Assembly: GCA_963790095.1 (NCBI GenBank)
Contig: CAWBNO010000022.1
Coordinates: 186,001 to 250,000, forward strand
Source of the DNA: JAAXQD01 sp963790095
GTDB taxonomy: Bacteria > Desulfobacterota > Desulfobacteria > Desulfobacterales > UBA11574
Reading direction: 5' to 3'
DNA length: 64,000 nt
Part shown: positions 25,036 through 33,997 of the stretch, one piece after another
Layout of the letters: every line of letters begins with the position of its first letter
Position numbering within the stretch: the first letter of the stretch is position 1
Position numbers and translations under genes: made by a program
Notes under the pieces: generated by a model
The model's input: the letters and a program-made list of their open reading frames with translations, nothing else
What the model was told of the DNA's origin: nothing
Database searches by the model: none

Positions 25036-25098
25036 ATGTTCTATTTTTTCATTAAGTTGTAGAAATTCCGAGACGTTTAATTACTTTAAAAGCAAAGC

Positions 25099-25512
25099 AT
25101 GCTTAAACATAAAACCACATGCCGGGTAACATACGGCGACACCGACAAAATGGGGTATGTCTATCATGCCAACTATTTCCGCTGGTTCGAAATCGGCCGA
25201 TCGGAGATGTTTAGGCATTTGGGGATTCCGTACAGTTCCATCGAGTCGAGTGGGTTTTTCCTCCCGTTGGTCGAGGTACACTGCAAGTTTAACGCCCCTT
25301 CCACGTACGACGACATCCTGGTCATCGAAACGCACCTCGATCGCCGTATCAAAGCGGGAATGAAGTTCGACTACCGGATATTCACCGAAGACGGCAAAAC
25401 CCTTTTGGCCATCGGATATACAAAACATGCCTGTGTGGATCAAGACAGCCGTCTTGTGCGACCGCCTAAATTTTTAATGGATATTATCTCAAAAAACGCC
25501 GATGCTGATTGA
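25099..25512 (+). CDS. Acyl-CoA thioesterase, YbgC/4-hydroxybenzoyl-CoA type
   Basis: 137-residue hotdog-fold thioesterase. The active-site motif 'YGDTDKMGYVYHANYFRWFE' with the catalytic Asp is diagnostic. Members hydrolyse short-chain or aromatic acyl-CoA, and YbgC sits with the Tol-Pal system in many bacteria, though not here. The stop overlaps the start of hldE by 11 bases, so the two are probably translated together. Substrate unknown. Cytoplasmic, usually a tetramer. Confidence 0.88.
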   Translation: MLKHKTTCRVTYGDTDKMGYVYHANYFRWFEIGRSEMFRHLGIPYSSIESSGFFLPLVEVHCKFNAPSTYDDILVIETHLDRRIKAGMKFDYRIFTEDGKTLLAIGYTKHACVDQDSRLVRPPKFLMDIISKNADAD

Positions 25513-26956
25513 TATTTCAAAATTTGACCGATGCCATCTCCTTGTTGTGGGAGATTTAATGCTCGATGAATACCTCTGGGGCGATGTGGACCGTATATCT
25601 CCCGAAGCCCCGGTCCAGGTGGTATCCATCAAAAACGAGGGGTATGCACTGGGGGGTGCCGGCAATGTCGTCAACAATGCGGTTGCCCTGGGGGCAAACG
25701 TATCCGTGGCCGGGGTGATCGGTACCGGTAGAAACGGACAGCTCTTGCGGGACAAATTCAATGAACTCGGTGTGGACACCGAAGGTATTGTTGAAGAACC
25801 CCACAGGCTCACCACCCAGAAGACCCGGATCATCGCATCCCATCAACATGTGCTGAGAATCGACAGGGAAACCAATACCGGTATATCCGACGCGACCCTG
25901 GAAAAGATTTCACGATTCATCGAAAATAAAATCCCCCACGTGGATGTGGTATTGATTTCCGACTACGGAAAGGGGCTCATCACCCAAAAACTGCTCTCGA
26001 GACTGATAGCATCGGCTCAAAAACACCAAAAAATGAGTGTTGTCGATCCCAAAGGACTTGATTTTTCGAAATATTCCGGCGCATCCCTCCTCACCCCCAA
26101 CAAAAAAGAAGCTGCCCTGGCTTCGGGGGTGGAAATTGTCGATGCGTCCACCCTGGAAAAATCGGCCGACAAAATTTTTGAGACCGTGGGCCTGGACAAG
26201 CTCTTAATCACCTGTGGCAAGGAGGGAATGGTTCTGTTCGATAAACACAGGGAGCCTTTCCGGGTCAGGGCCGAGGCGCGGCAGGTTTACGATGTGTCCG
26301 GTGCCGGCGATACGGTCCTTGCGGTTCTTGGACTTGCCATTGCATCAGGGGCGTCCATCCACACAGCCGTCGCCCTAGCCAACACCGCCGCCGGAATCGT
26401 CGTTGGCAAGGTCGGCACTGCAACGGTTTCCAAGGAGGAACTGGCTTCGGCCTTAAAATCGGATGACCCCGGCCGGCCGGCCAAGTACAAACTTTTATCC
26501 GAGCTTCCGGCCCTAATGGAAGAACTCAAGAAAAAGGGACAACAGGTGGTATTGACCAACGGCTGCTTCGACCTGTTGCATGCGGGTCACATCCGCCTCT
26601 TTTCTGCCTCAAAGCAGATGGGAGATGTCCTTATCGTTGCCATTGATGACGATGAATTGGTGAAAAACTTGAAAGGCTCGGGGCGGCCCGTCATCCGGGC
26701 CGAAGAACGGGTCAGAATCTTGAGCGCTCTGGACTCGGTGGACTATGTTGTGGTTTTTTCCGCCAATGAGCTGGAAAAGCTCATTGAAATCGTGCAGCCG
26801 GATGTTTTGGCCAAAGGGAGCAACTACGCCTCCACGGAAGTTTTTGGGCACGAACGGGTGGAAGCCCTGGGGGGAAGGGTGGTTCTGATTCCGGTGACAG
26901 AAAATATCTCATCCACCCGCATTATCAACACGATCAAGAGCAGCACGCCGGATTGA
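25502..26956 (+). CDS. hldE: Bifunctional heptose-7-phosphate kinase / heptose-1-phosphate adenylyltransferase
   Basis: 484-residue fusion enzyme of the ADP-heptose pathway for the LPS inner core. Residues 1-320 form a PfkB-type kinase ('LVVGDLMLDEYLWGDVDRIS', 'LGGAGNVVNNAVALGA', and the ATP/anion site 'VSGAGDTVLAVL'). Residues about 340-475 form the cytidylyltransferase-like domain with 'LTNGCFDLLHAGHIR' (the His-x-Gly-His motif) and 'ISSTRII' at the C-terminus. Overlaps the thioesterase gene and is followed after 12 bases by a DUF167 gene. With waaA and kdsD in this window it marks a Gram-negative envelope. Confidence 0.96.
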   Translation: MLIDISKFDRCHLLVVGDLMLDEYLWGDVDRISPEAPVQVVSIKNEGYALGGAGNVVNNAVALGANVSVAGVIGTGRNGQLLRDKFNELGVDTEGIVEEPHRLTTQKTRIIASHQHVLRIDRETNTGISDATLEKISRFIENKIPHVDVVLISDYGKGLITQKLLSRLIASAQKHQKMSVVDPKGLDFSKYSGASLLTPNKKEAALASGVEIVDASTLEKSADKIFETVGLDKLLITCGKEGMVLFDKHREPFRVRAEARQVYDVSGAGDTVLAVLGLAIASGASIHTAVALANTAAGIVVGKVGTATVSKEELASALKSDDPGRPAKYKLLSELPALMEELKKKGQQVVLTNGCFDLLHAGHIRLFSASKQMGDVLIVAIDDDELVKNLKGSGRPVIRAEERVRILSALDSVDYVVVFSANELEKLIEIVQPDVLAKGSNYASTEVFGHERVEALGGRVVLIPVTENISSTRIINTIKSSTPD

Positions 26957-26968
26957 TTCAGGCAACCC

Positions 26969-27304
26969 ATGCAATTTCTTAAGGAAACGAGCCAGGGAAT
27001 TGTCCTCAAAGTCTTTGTTCAGCCCCGGTCTGCAAAAAACATGATTGCCGGTCAGCATGGGGACGCCCTCAAAATCAAGCTCACGGCGCCGCCCGTGGAC
27101 GGCGCCGCCAATAAAATGTGCATTCAATATCTGGCAAAATTCCTCAAAGTCCCCAAATCGGCCCTTGAAATCATATCCGGACACAGCAGCAGAACCAAGC
27201 GGATTTTATTGCGATACGGCAACGGGAAAAATACCGGCGGATCCGAGCAGAAACGGATACGATTTTTAATCGATTCGGTGTTGAATTTAACAAAAACCTC
27301 TTGA
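26969..27304 (+). CDS. DUF167 (YggU) family protein
   Basis: 111-residue protein of the YggU/DUF167 family. The conserved core is visible: 'VLKVFVQPRSAKNMIAG', 'LKIKLTAPPVDGAANKMC' and 'LKVPKSALEIISGHSSRTK'. The biochemical role of the family is not established. It is 12 bases downstream of hldE and so likely shares its transcript. The C-terminal 25 residues extend beyond the typical length of about 95-100 and are not conserved in character. Confidence 0.9.
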   Translation: MQFLKETSQGIVLKVFVQPRSAKNMIAGQHGDALKIKLTAPPVDGAANKMCIQYLAKFLKVPKSALEIISGHSSRTKRILLRYGNGKNTGGSEQKRIRFLIDSVLNLTKTS

Positions 27305-27349
27305 CATTATTTCCATACCTGCTTATATATGCTGTTTACAAATAATTGA

Positions 27350-27426
<77 letters not shown>

Positions 27427-27434
27427 GAAAAAAC

Positions 27435-27468
27435 AAAGGGTTACAGAATTTTATCTGTGACCCTTTTT
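27435..27468 (+). terminator. Rho-independent terminator after tRNA-fMet
   Basis: Thirteen-bp stem AAAGGGTTACAGA (27435-27447) with TCTGTGACCCTTT (27454-27466; one G-T pair), ending in five T residues. Confidence 0.92.
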
Positions 27469-27597
27469 AATTTTTTCCAACCTATTTCTGACATAAAGTG
27501 CAAATTTGATTCAGGGCGAAAAGATTGGTCCGGTTAATTTGTAAATTAGTTCCTGTGATCAACGTTTACCGTCATTTGAAGTTTGAACGGCCAAATC

Positions 27598-27666
27598 TTG
27601 ACGGTTTCGTAAAAAATCTTTTGTGAGGGACATCGAGCAATTTTGGACTTTTTATGAGTTCATCAA
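27598..27666 (-). repeat. Dispersed repeat family B, copy 2
   Basis: 69 bases in the opposite orientation to copy 1, with ends 'ttgatgaactcataaaaa' (minus) and 'ttgacggtttcgtaaaaa' (plus). It supplies the last codons and the TAA stop of the neighbouring membrane protein gene, whose C-terminus 'LMNS' is encoded by the repeat end. Confidence 0.85.
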
Positions 27667-28014
27667 ATCTTCTTCTTTGTCCTTTTTCTTTCCGATTCTA
27701 TAAGCGTCGACAACCCCAATAATCCAGCAAAACGTTATCAACAACACCGCGATACTAAATATGAGGCTGTCGGAATGGGTAGTTGCCTGTGTGGCTGCGT
27801 CAAAAATCGTATTCATATCCATCGCCCCACCCTCGGACTCAATCTTTTCGAGGATGATAAAGGCTTTTTGTACTGCCTGTACGACAATTACGGACAGACC
27901 GGCGAAAACCGCCAGCATGATAACCGCACCCCGTTTGTAGTGTTTCAAAACAACCTGACCCAGGCCTGGAAATACCAAACCCGACCAGAAGGCGCCCTTG
28001 AGTGAGTAATTCAT
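27652..28014 (-). CDS. Small membrane protein, TM2/DUF5683-like
   Basis: 120-residue membrane protein. It begins 'MNYSLKGAFWSGLVFPGLGQ', the Pro-Gly-Leu-Gly-Gln turn seen in small membrane families that pack two helices. Helices lie at about 29-48 ('AVIMLAVFAGLSVIVVQAV') and 82-103 ('SLIFSIAVLLITFCWIIGVV'), followed by 'DAYRIGKKKDKEED', a basic cytoplasmic tail. Function unknown. The final residues and stop codon come from a dispersed repeat, so the original C-terminus may have been different. Confidence 0.7.
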   Translation of the reverse strand: MNYSLKGAFWSGLVFPGLGQVVLKHYKRGAVIMLAVFAGLSVIVVQAVQKAFIILEKIESEGGAMDMNTIFDAATQATTHSDSLIFSIAVLLITFCWIIGVVDAYRIGKKKDKEEDLMNS

Positions 28015-28169
28015 GGTGTCCTTTTCCAGTATCTCTCTTTTTCCGTCAAATGGATTTCCCTCTCTTGAAACATGTTATCACACGATTTTTTGGACAGGAT
28101 TATAAAACCCATGTCTCCATTTCCGCTCCCAACCAATGGGAGTCCCACCCACCAAGCTCCGGACAATTA

Positions 28170-28330
28170 TCATGAATCGATTCTACCACCTAACTGAAGT
28201 TCTGCCAATAGCTTTATAAGATTCAAGCCCATGGTACCGGCTTCGTGTATCTCGAATGTTAACGTCTGTACCCTATCCAGCAGGCGATATAAATCCCTCC
28301 TCCGCCCAATACTCCCATCTCTTGATTAAA
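28170..28330 (-). pseudogene. Possible histidine-kinase C-terminal remnant
   Basis: One minus-strand frame reads 'DLYRLLDRVQTLTFEIHEAG' then 'TMGLNLIKLLAELQLGGRID' and stops at 28170. The 'GLNLIKLLAE-LGG-I' block resembles the G2 region at the end of sensor-kinase ATPase domains. No upstream part is present, since a stop lies just before it. Weak evidence; it could be chance. Confidence 0.25.
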
Positions 28331-28545
28331 GAAAGATAATGTTGAAATTTTGATCTCCGATTAGTATTTTCACGTTCTGAGAAGTGAGAAATCATGCACC
28401 AAAACCATTAGATCGGTCTGGAGTCAAATTATTTAAAATTGCGTTTGATTGGAAGTCAGGTTAGTAAGAGAATAATAATACTTTCTGTCGGAGCTACCCC
28501 TAGTTTGAAGGATAAAAGAAGAAATCCTGTTTCAACGGAACTGCT

Positions 28546-28653
28546 GAGACTGTCGAAAAACCCTAAATCTGCAAATTCAATTCTTATAAGTTATTGTTTT
28601 CATTGCATGTTGAATTGCTAAAATCACCATTTTTGGACTTTTTCGACAGTCTC
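28546..28653. mobile_element. MITE-like element with 15-bp perfect inverted ends
   Basis: GAGACTGTCGAAAAA (28546-28560) and TTTTTCGACAGTCTC (28639-28653) bound 108 bases without a gene. 'gct' flanks both sides and may be a 3-base target duplication. Such ends are typical of non-autonomous elements moved by a transposase elsewhere in the genome. Confidence 0.55.
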
Positions 28654-28720
28654 GCTATGAATTTACATATTGACTTGGCGCAAAACGTGCTTTCTTATTT
28701 CTGAAATGGACTAAAATTTA

Positions 28721-29251
28721 ATGAAATCAGAAATCTATATATTAAACTGCCGTGGGTTCCTATCAGTCTTCTTTTTGACCATATGGATTATCTCCGCCTG
28801 TGGCCACCACCATCATGACCCTCAAAACATGCCGCTCACCGATTCCATTCGCGTCAATGGAAGTTTAGACTTCGTGCAACCTGACGGTTCTGTTGCCGCA
28901 TCCATTTTCATTGAAATCGCAGAGACACCCGAGACGCAGATGAAAGGGCTCATGGGACGGCAACGGTTGGCGGATACCCAGGGGATGCTGTTCGTTTTTG
29001 AGCGTGTAAAACCGAGGAATTTCTGGATGAAAGGCACACCGGTTCCCCTGGACATCCTCTTCGTTGGATCAGATGGATACGTCGTTCATATGGCCGAATC
29101 GACACCTCCCATGTCTAACCAACGGATTACATCCGGGGAACCCGTCAAATATGTGGTTGAAGTGGGGGCCGGTTTTGCAAAACGTTTCAAGATCCATACA
29201 GATACCTGCATTCGATGGCACCGCTTGGAGACCGCTGAAAAACGCCCTTAA
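28721..29251 (+). CDS. DUF192 lipoprotein
   Basis: 176-residue exported lipoprotein of the DUF192 family. It has an N-terminal hydrophobic segment ending in a lipobox-like 'IISAC', directly followed by four histidines. The DUF192 core follows: 'IEIAETPETQMKGLMGRQRL', 'GMLFVFERVKPRNFWMKGTP', 'LDILFVGSDGYVV' and 'VEVGAGFAKR'. The role of the family is not established. The polyhistidine right after the lipidated Cys suggests metal contact. The start has no strong ribosome site. Single gene, convergent with the radical SAM gene. Confidence 0.8.
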   Translation: MKSEIYILNCRGFLSVFFLTIWIISACGHHHHDPQNMPLTDSIRVNGSLDFVQPDGSVAASIFIEIAETPETQMKGLMGRQRLADTQGMLFVFERVKPRNFWMKGTPVPLDILFVGSDGYVVHMAESTPPMSNQRITSGEPVKYVVEVGAGFAKRFKIHTDTCIRWHRLETAEKRP

Positions 29252-29261
29252 TTTAAGGTTT

Positions 29262-30137
29262 TTATTCCGTTCCGATAAAATACGGACGGAAGGACCCTTC
29301 ATCTTTTTTTAAAGCCGTCTCGATCTGATCGAGGAGTCTGCTCTTTGCCTTGGGGAGTCTACCTTCTAAATTGATATAGTTGGTATAGTGGTCGCTGGCA
29401 AGATAGGATGACGCTTCAATACCCTTTATCAACACGGCGGTCTCCTCCAGCACTTCATGGGGACCGAGCATTTGAAACACGCCGTTTTCAACGTCCGCCA
29501 AAAGGGGCGTGTTGACCTTTGGCACAAAGGTCCGGAGCCGGATAAAATCCGGTTCGATCTGATTTAGAACCCTGGCGGTCTCTCTGGCATGGGGTTCGGT
29601 CCGTTCCTTTCCGCCGATCCCCAAAATAACATACACGCTCAGCTCGATACCGGCATCCATGACCCACTTCCCGGCTTGGATCTGCTCACGGGAATCGGTT
29701 CCCTTTTTTATTTTTTTGAGGATCACGTCGTCACCGGATTCGAGACCCACATGTATTCTTGACAGACCTGCCTCAGCCAGTCGTTTTAGCCCTTGGGGGC
29801 CTTTTTTATGAACATATTGTGAGGAGCCGTACACCGTGATCCGCTCGATCTCCGGAAAAACCCCTTTTGCAAAAGCAAGGATCTCACAAAGATCTTCGGT
29901 TTTCATGGCAATGGTGTTCCCTGCTGGTAAAAACAGGGTTCGAACGCAGTCCCCGTAAATATCCCGGGCTTTTAAAATATCTTCTTTAATGTCGGCCACG
30001 TCCCGAACGCTGAACCTGGGCCCGTTTTTATACACCATACAGAAGGTGCATCGGTTGTGGGGGCAGCCCACGGTGGCCTGAATCAAAAGAGAATCGGCCT
30101 CACTGGGAGGCCTGTAAATGGGTCCTTGATAACGCAT
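29262..30137 (-). CDS. Radical SAM protein with CX4CX2C cluster motif
   Basis: 291-residue radical SAM enzyme. The Fe-S motif is 'VGCPHNRCTFCMVYK', in which the first two Cys are separated by four residues, not the usual three. This spacing is a known sub-family of uncharacterised radical SAM proteins ('SHNKCTFC' type). Further core signs are 'TLFLPAGNTIAMKTEDL', 'ERITVYGSSQYV', 'GLSRIHVGLESGDD' and 'VYVILGIGG'. The reaction is unknown. Cytoplasmic. It is convergent with the DUF192 gene and divergent from the following NTPase. Confidence 0.85.
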   Translation of the reverse strand: MRYQGPIYRPPSEADSLLIQATVGCPHNRCTFCMVYKNGPRFSVRDVADIKEDILKARDIYGDCVRTLFLPAGNTIAMKTEDLCEILAFAKGVFPEIERITVYGSSQYVHKKGPQGLKRLAEAGLSRIHVGLESGDDVILKKIKKGTDSREQIQAGKWVMDAGIELSVYVILGIGGKERTEPHARETARVLNQIEPDFIRLRTFVPKVNTPLLADVENGVFQMLGPHEVLEETAVLIKGIEASSYLASDHYTNYINLEGRLPKAKSRLLDQIETALKKDEGSFRPYFIGTE

Positions 30138-30376
30138 ACGGTTTGCTCAATGGTTTCGCACCTGAATCTTGCCTATGAAAGCCTCCAAATCGTGCAAAAT
30201 CCAGTTTGCGATTCGATTTATATATGGAAATTTTAGATTTTTTGCGATACGTATTCCGAGTCCGAAAAATACGAAAAAATTAATCGGAGGCCGTAGTTTC
30301 AAAATTTCGTATTTTCGAGACTATAGTTAAATATCCCTCCGTTTTTCAAGAACAGTTTTCCCTTAGGGAGCATTTT

Positions 30377-30928
30377 ATGCAACAGACCCGATGGCATGTG
30401 ATCACCGGAGCGCCCTGCTCGGGTAAAACCGCAGTCATCTGTGAACTGGAACGACGCGGATACCCGGTGGTCCACGAAGCTGCAAGGGCATATATCCATG
30501 CAAAATTGGAAAAGGGAAATACCATCGCCAATATCAAAGCGGATATATCGGCATTTGAGCGTCACATTCTGTACCAAAAGATTGAAATCGAACAATCTCT
30601 TTCTAAAAACACAACGGTTTTTTTGGACCGGGCCATTCCGGACAGCATCGGATACTATCTTCTGGAAGGATTAAACCCGGACGACCCGATTCAAAAAAGC
30701 GGGCTGTGGCGTTATAAAAACATATTTTTCTTTGAAAGGATCACCTTTGAAAAAGATGCGGTACGATCAGAAGATGACCGGATCGCAACAGTCTTGGACG
30801 GCCTTTTAAAAAAAAGCTATCAAATGTTGGGCTATGAGATTATTTCCGTTCCACTGATGACGGTCGAAGACCGGGTCGATTTCATTCTGACCCGAATCTC
30901 TCATGAAGAATCTGTCCCCCGCACCTAA
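30377..30928 (+). CDS. AAA_28-type P-loop NTPase / kinase-like
   Basis: 183-residue P-loop protein. Walker A is 'ITGAPCSGKTAVICELE' and a likely Walker B is 'TTVFLDRAIPDSIGYY' with the Asp-Arg pair. It resembles the AAA_28/NadR kinase-like family, in which 'VVHEAARAYI' and 'FLDRAIPDS' recur. Such proteins may phosphorylate small metabolites, but the substrate is unknown. The ribosome site 'agggag' lies 8 bases before the ATG. Single gene. nadE is 2 kb away, too far to argue a shared role. Confidence 0.8.
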   Translation: MQQTRWHVITGAPCSGKTAVICELERRGYPVVHEAARAYIHAKLEKGNTIANIKADISAFERHILYQKIEIEQSLSKNTTVFLDRAIPDSIGYYLLEGLNPDDPIQKSGLWRYKNIFFFERITFEKDAVRSEDDRIATVLDGLLKKSYQMLGYEIISVPLMTVEDRVDFILTRISHEESVPRT

Positions 30929-31278
30929 AAAGCAAAAAATCATTAAGATCAAGATTAATGTAAATGCCACGAAATTGTGGAATAAATTATATAATTTTTG
31001 GATAATTCATTTCATAATCGTTGGGTCTAATAATCCCCTGGATTGACTAACCATTTGAAATTATAAGGAGCCAACAGCAGTCCAAAAACTGCATGATTCT
31101 TGCATACCATTATCTGATACGGTAATGCAATGGCCTCGGCATGCTATGATACGTCTTCCCAAAATGATCGCTTCCGTCTGCCGTACCAGCTCTTGGCAAG
31201 CGGACAGGCCTGCGGGACGGGCGGCTTTACCGTTTTAAAAAAAAAGATGTTTTTATACCGTTAAGGAGACAAGATTTA
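30929..31278. other. Intergenic stretch upstream of the DUF4382 gene
   Basis: No gene seen. It ends with the strong ribosome site 'aaggagac' for the following lipoprotein. No riboswitch class was recognised. Confidence 0.4.
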
Positions 31279-32469
31279 ATGAAAATATTGAAATTGAGTT
31301 CCTGGGTTATTTTATGCCTGTTTGCGTTGATGATGGCTGCATGCGGCGGTGGCAGCGGTGGATCGAGCTCCATTAGCGGCGAGACCGGGACGCTGTATTT
31401 AAGCCTGGCCGACGCAACCACAGACGAATACCAGGCGGTTTATGTGACCATAAAAGAAGTGTGGGTTCATATGGGCGGAAATGAAAAAAATGACCGCAAC
31501 TGGGAGGTGGTGGCGTCTCCGGATGAAACCTACGAGTTACTGGACCTTGTAAACGGCGTCAGAGAAGAGCTGGGCATTTCAGAATTGTTGACCGGCCACT
31601 ATACCCAAATGCGGCTCATCATCGGGGATGCTCCGGATAATGGCATCAACATATTCAGCGAAAGTCACCTCCATGCGAATTATATTATCGACAGCGCTGA
31701 TACCTATCATGAATTAAAAGTTCCCAGCGGCCTTCAGACCGGCATAAAAATTGTCAATGGATTCGACATCAATGCCAATGAAACCACGGAGTTGATTTTA
31801 GATTTCGATGCCATGCGCTCTGTTGTAAAGGCAGGCGCCAGCGGTCAATGGCTTTTAAAGCCCACCATCAAGGTCCTCGATACCCGAGATGATTCCATCG
31901 TCAGGGGAACGGTCACAACGGTTTCTGATGAGACCGAAGTGGTGCTGGAAACGGGTGTTGGTAAGTGCCCAGACATACGATCCGAACGCCGCCGATGTGA
32001 AGGACCAGGTTCTTATTCAAACATCGACCTTAACCGATGTATATGAAGGTGAGTATTCGATTTTCATCCGACCGGGCGCAGTACAACATCGTGGCTTACA
32101 AAGACGGCTTTGCGCCCCTTTGTTCAAAGCTCGACATAGGATCTGACCAGGAGTATCCCTTGAATTTCACACTCGAGGCCGCGGAAACCGGCATCGTTTC
32201 AGGCAAGGTCGATATAGACGATCCCAGTCCGGATCAACATGTTACGCTGAGTTTTCGGCAGAACGTCCAGTGCGATCCCAGCACCTCCGAAGATCAGCAG
32301 ATCGAGGTGAAATCGGTAAATGTCGCCAATTCCGGATCTTATAGCGTCATTCTTCCTGAAGGCATCTATACAGTTGTGGCCTCGACGTATGGGAAGAACA
32401 ACCCAGGTGTTTAAAGATACGGTGGTAGTCTCTGAAAACAACACAACTCTGCAAAATGTTCTCTTTTAA
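31279..32469 (+). pseudogene. DUF4382 lipoprotein with three frameshifts
   Basis: Exported lipoprotein: signal helix, then lipobox 'MMAAC' followed by a Gly/Ser-rich linker. DUF4382 domain: 'GTLYLSLADATTDEYQAVYV', 'VWVHMGG', 'LLDLVNG', 'LLTGHYTQMRLII', 'GLQTGIKIVNGFDINANET' and 'LLKPTIKVL'. The protein then continues in other frames: 'VSAQTYDPNAADVKDQVLIQ', 'AQYNIVAYKDGFAPL' and 'TTQVFKDTVVVSENN', ending at 32469. Frame changes lie near 31965, 32075 and 32388, each cured by removing one G. Total length is then 396 residues with a carboxypeptidase-like beta domain at the end. The intact signal and ribosome site argue for a recent break or sequence errors. Confidence 0.75.
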
Positions 32470-32519
32470 GCCCAGACATCGTAATTTGAGTAAATGGTTT
32501 CTAATCAAGGATTTTCCCG

Positions 32520-32924
32520 ATGGCAAATGACGATCAAAAAAATAGCCTCACCGAAGTCCGGGGACGTTTGTTTGAATTAATATTCGAAATGACCGAAGCA
32601 GAGTCTCGAGCACTCAAAGAGGAGCTTGAGAAAAAGCAGCAGCCGGAACACGATCAGACGGAGAGAAGGAGACATCCGAGGAAAAAAACCTTTATCCATG
32701 TAGACTGCTCCGGCAATAAATGCGCCTTTACAGACTTCATCCAAAATATCAGTGACAGCGGATTGTATATCGAAACTCAAATTCCATTGTTCACCGACCA
32801 GGCGCTTTCCATGACGCTTTCTCCTCCCGGAGCCGAAGGCTCCATCAAAATCATCGGAAAAATTGTCAGAGTCGATTCAAGGGGCATCGGGGTGGAATTC
32901 GACGAGCTTCTGTCCCGCATTTAG
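32520..32924 (+). CDS. PilZ-domain protein with helical N-terminus
   Basis: 134 residues. A short helical N-terminus ('RGRLFELIFEMTEAESRALK') precedes an Arg-rich linker and a PilZ domain with Arg-x-x-x-Arg in 'ERRRHPRKKTFIHVD' and Asn-x-Ser-x-x-Gly in 'FIQNISDSGLYIET'. The last strands read 'GKIVRVDSRGIGVEFDELL', almost the same as 'GKVVRVDSRGIGVKFDELI' of the broken gene at 12943-13474. The two are paralogues. Likely a cyclic di-GMP receptor of unknown output. Lies 50 bases after the broken DUF4382 gene. Confidence 0.88.
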   Translation: MANDDQKNSLTEVRGRLFELIFEMTEAESRALKEELEKKQQPEHDQTERRRHPRKKTFIHVDCSGNKCAFTDFIQNISDSGLYIETQIPLFTDQALSMTLSPPGAEGSIKIIGKIVRVDSRGIGVEFDELLSRI

Positions 32925-32974
32925 GCCAAGATCATCCCCGCAGGCTCAAATCTGTTACCTTAATTCTGCAGGTA

Positions 32975-33967
32975 TTAACCGACTTCAGTTACCTGCTCGA
33001 CCAGCAACGCCGGAAGGTGAAGATATTCGGTGGTGGACCGCTTTTGATCAATGTCGTCATACACCCGCCGCACCTGTTTGCCTGTTAAACCGGTGGCGCG
33101 GCCCGCAATCTCAGGATCGATATGGTTATTCTTTGCAAAAAGGCAGATGTCCATTTTATCGTAGGGAAGTGAAAAGTAAAACTCGTCTTGCCCCTGGGGA
33201 AGCGAATACGTATCCGTGGTTGGAATACGGCCAATTATTTCTTCGGGGATGCCGAGATACGCTGCCAGCTGGTAGACTTGTGTTTTATACAGATGCGCAA
33301 TCGGCTTGATATCGGCGGCACCGTCACCGCATTTTACAAAAAATCCCTGATCATACTCCAGTCTGTTCGGGGTTCCGACCACCGCATAGTTCAGACGGTC
33401 AGCATGGTAATATTCGAGCATTTTCCGGGTTCGCTGTTTGAAATTGGTTGCAGCGACGATTCCAAGATATGCCTTTAGGGGCAAGCGTTTTTTTATTTCT
33501 TTTCCATCCGGAGCCTTGGCGACAATCGAGAAAACCGTAAACCCTTTTTTTTCGATAACATTCGGCGTGATCAATTTCGACCGCCATCCGGCGCCGTATT
33601 CATGAAGAACCGAACGGACTGCATCATCATATTTTTTGTAAAAACCGACGGCATCCAAAATCCCGGTGATGTCTTCAACCACCGTCTCTATGCCCAAATA
33701 ATCTGCCACCCTATCGCTGAAGGCTATCGTTTCATCCGAAGAATGCTTTTCAGGCATTTGGAGACCCACAACCCGTTCCTTACCGATGGCCCGTACACAC
33801 AACGCAGCACATACGCTGCTGTCGATACCTCCGGAGATTGCAACGACGGTACCTCTTCGTTTTAAACGCACCGATAGAAAACGGCGCAGGGCAGTGACGA
33901 TCTTCTCTGTTTCCTGAGAGCAGTCGAGTTTCAAAACATCATTAGACAACGCAAAATTCTTGTCCAT
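32975..33967 (-). CDS. nadE: NAD+ synthase
   Basis: 330-residue amidating NAD+ synthase, the last step of NAD synthesis from nicotinate adenine dinucleotide. The P-loop-like pyrophosphatase motif is 'VVAISGGIDSSVCAAL', followed by 'VVGLQMPE'. The C-terminal half has 'NRLEYDQGFFVKCGDGAADI', 'HLYKTQVYQLAAYLGIPEEI' and 'TDTYSLPQGQDEFYF', all typical of the family. There is no N-terminal glutaminase domain, so ammonia would be the nitrogen donor. Somewhat longer than the 275 residues of E. coli NadE. Thirty bases upstream lies a ferredoxin-type gene on the same strand. Confidence 0.95.
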   Translation of the reverse strand: MDKNFALSNDVLKLDCSQETEKIVTALRRFLSVRLKRRGTVVAISGGIDSSVCAALCVRAIGKERVVGLQMPEKHSSDETIAFSDRVADYLGIETVVEDITGILDAVGFYKKYDDAVRSVLHEYGAGWRSKLITPNVIEKKGFTVFSIVAKAPDGKEIKKRLPLKAYLGIVAATNFKQRTRKMLEYYHADRLNYAVVGTPNRLEYDQGFFVKCGDGAADIKPIAHLYKTQVYQLAAYLGIPEEIIGRIPTTDTYSLPQGQDEFYFSLPYDKMDICLFAKNNHIDPEIAGRATGLTGKQVRRVYDDIDQKRSTTEYLHLPALLVEQVTEVG

Positions 33968-33997
33968 ATGATTGGTATCTCCGTCTTGATATACGAT

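Larger units (their letters stand above)
28015..28720. other. Intergenic stretch with remnants and a MITE-like element
   Basis: No intact gene. It holds the kinase-like remnant (28170-28330) and the inverted-repeat element at 28546-28653. The plus-strand frame 28439-28621 overlaps that element and is not accepted. Confidence 0.45.

Noticed and set aside
31150..31270. Cyclic di-GMP (GEMM) riboswitch before the DUF4382 gene
   Set aside because: I looked because of the many PilZ proteins, but the conserved GEMM core sequences are not present.
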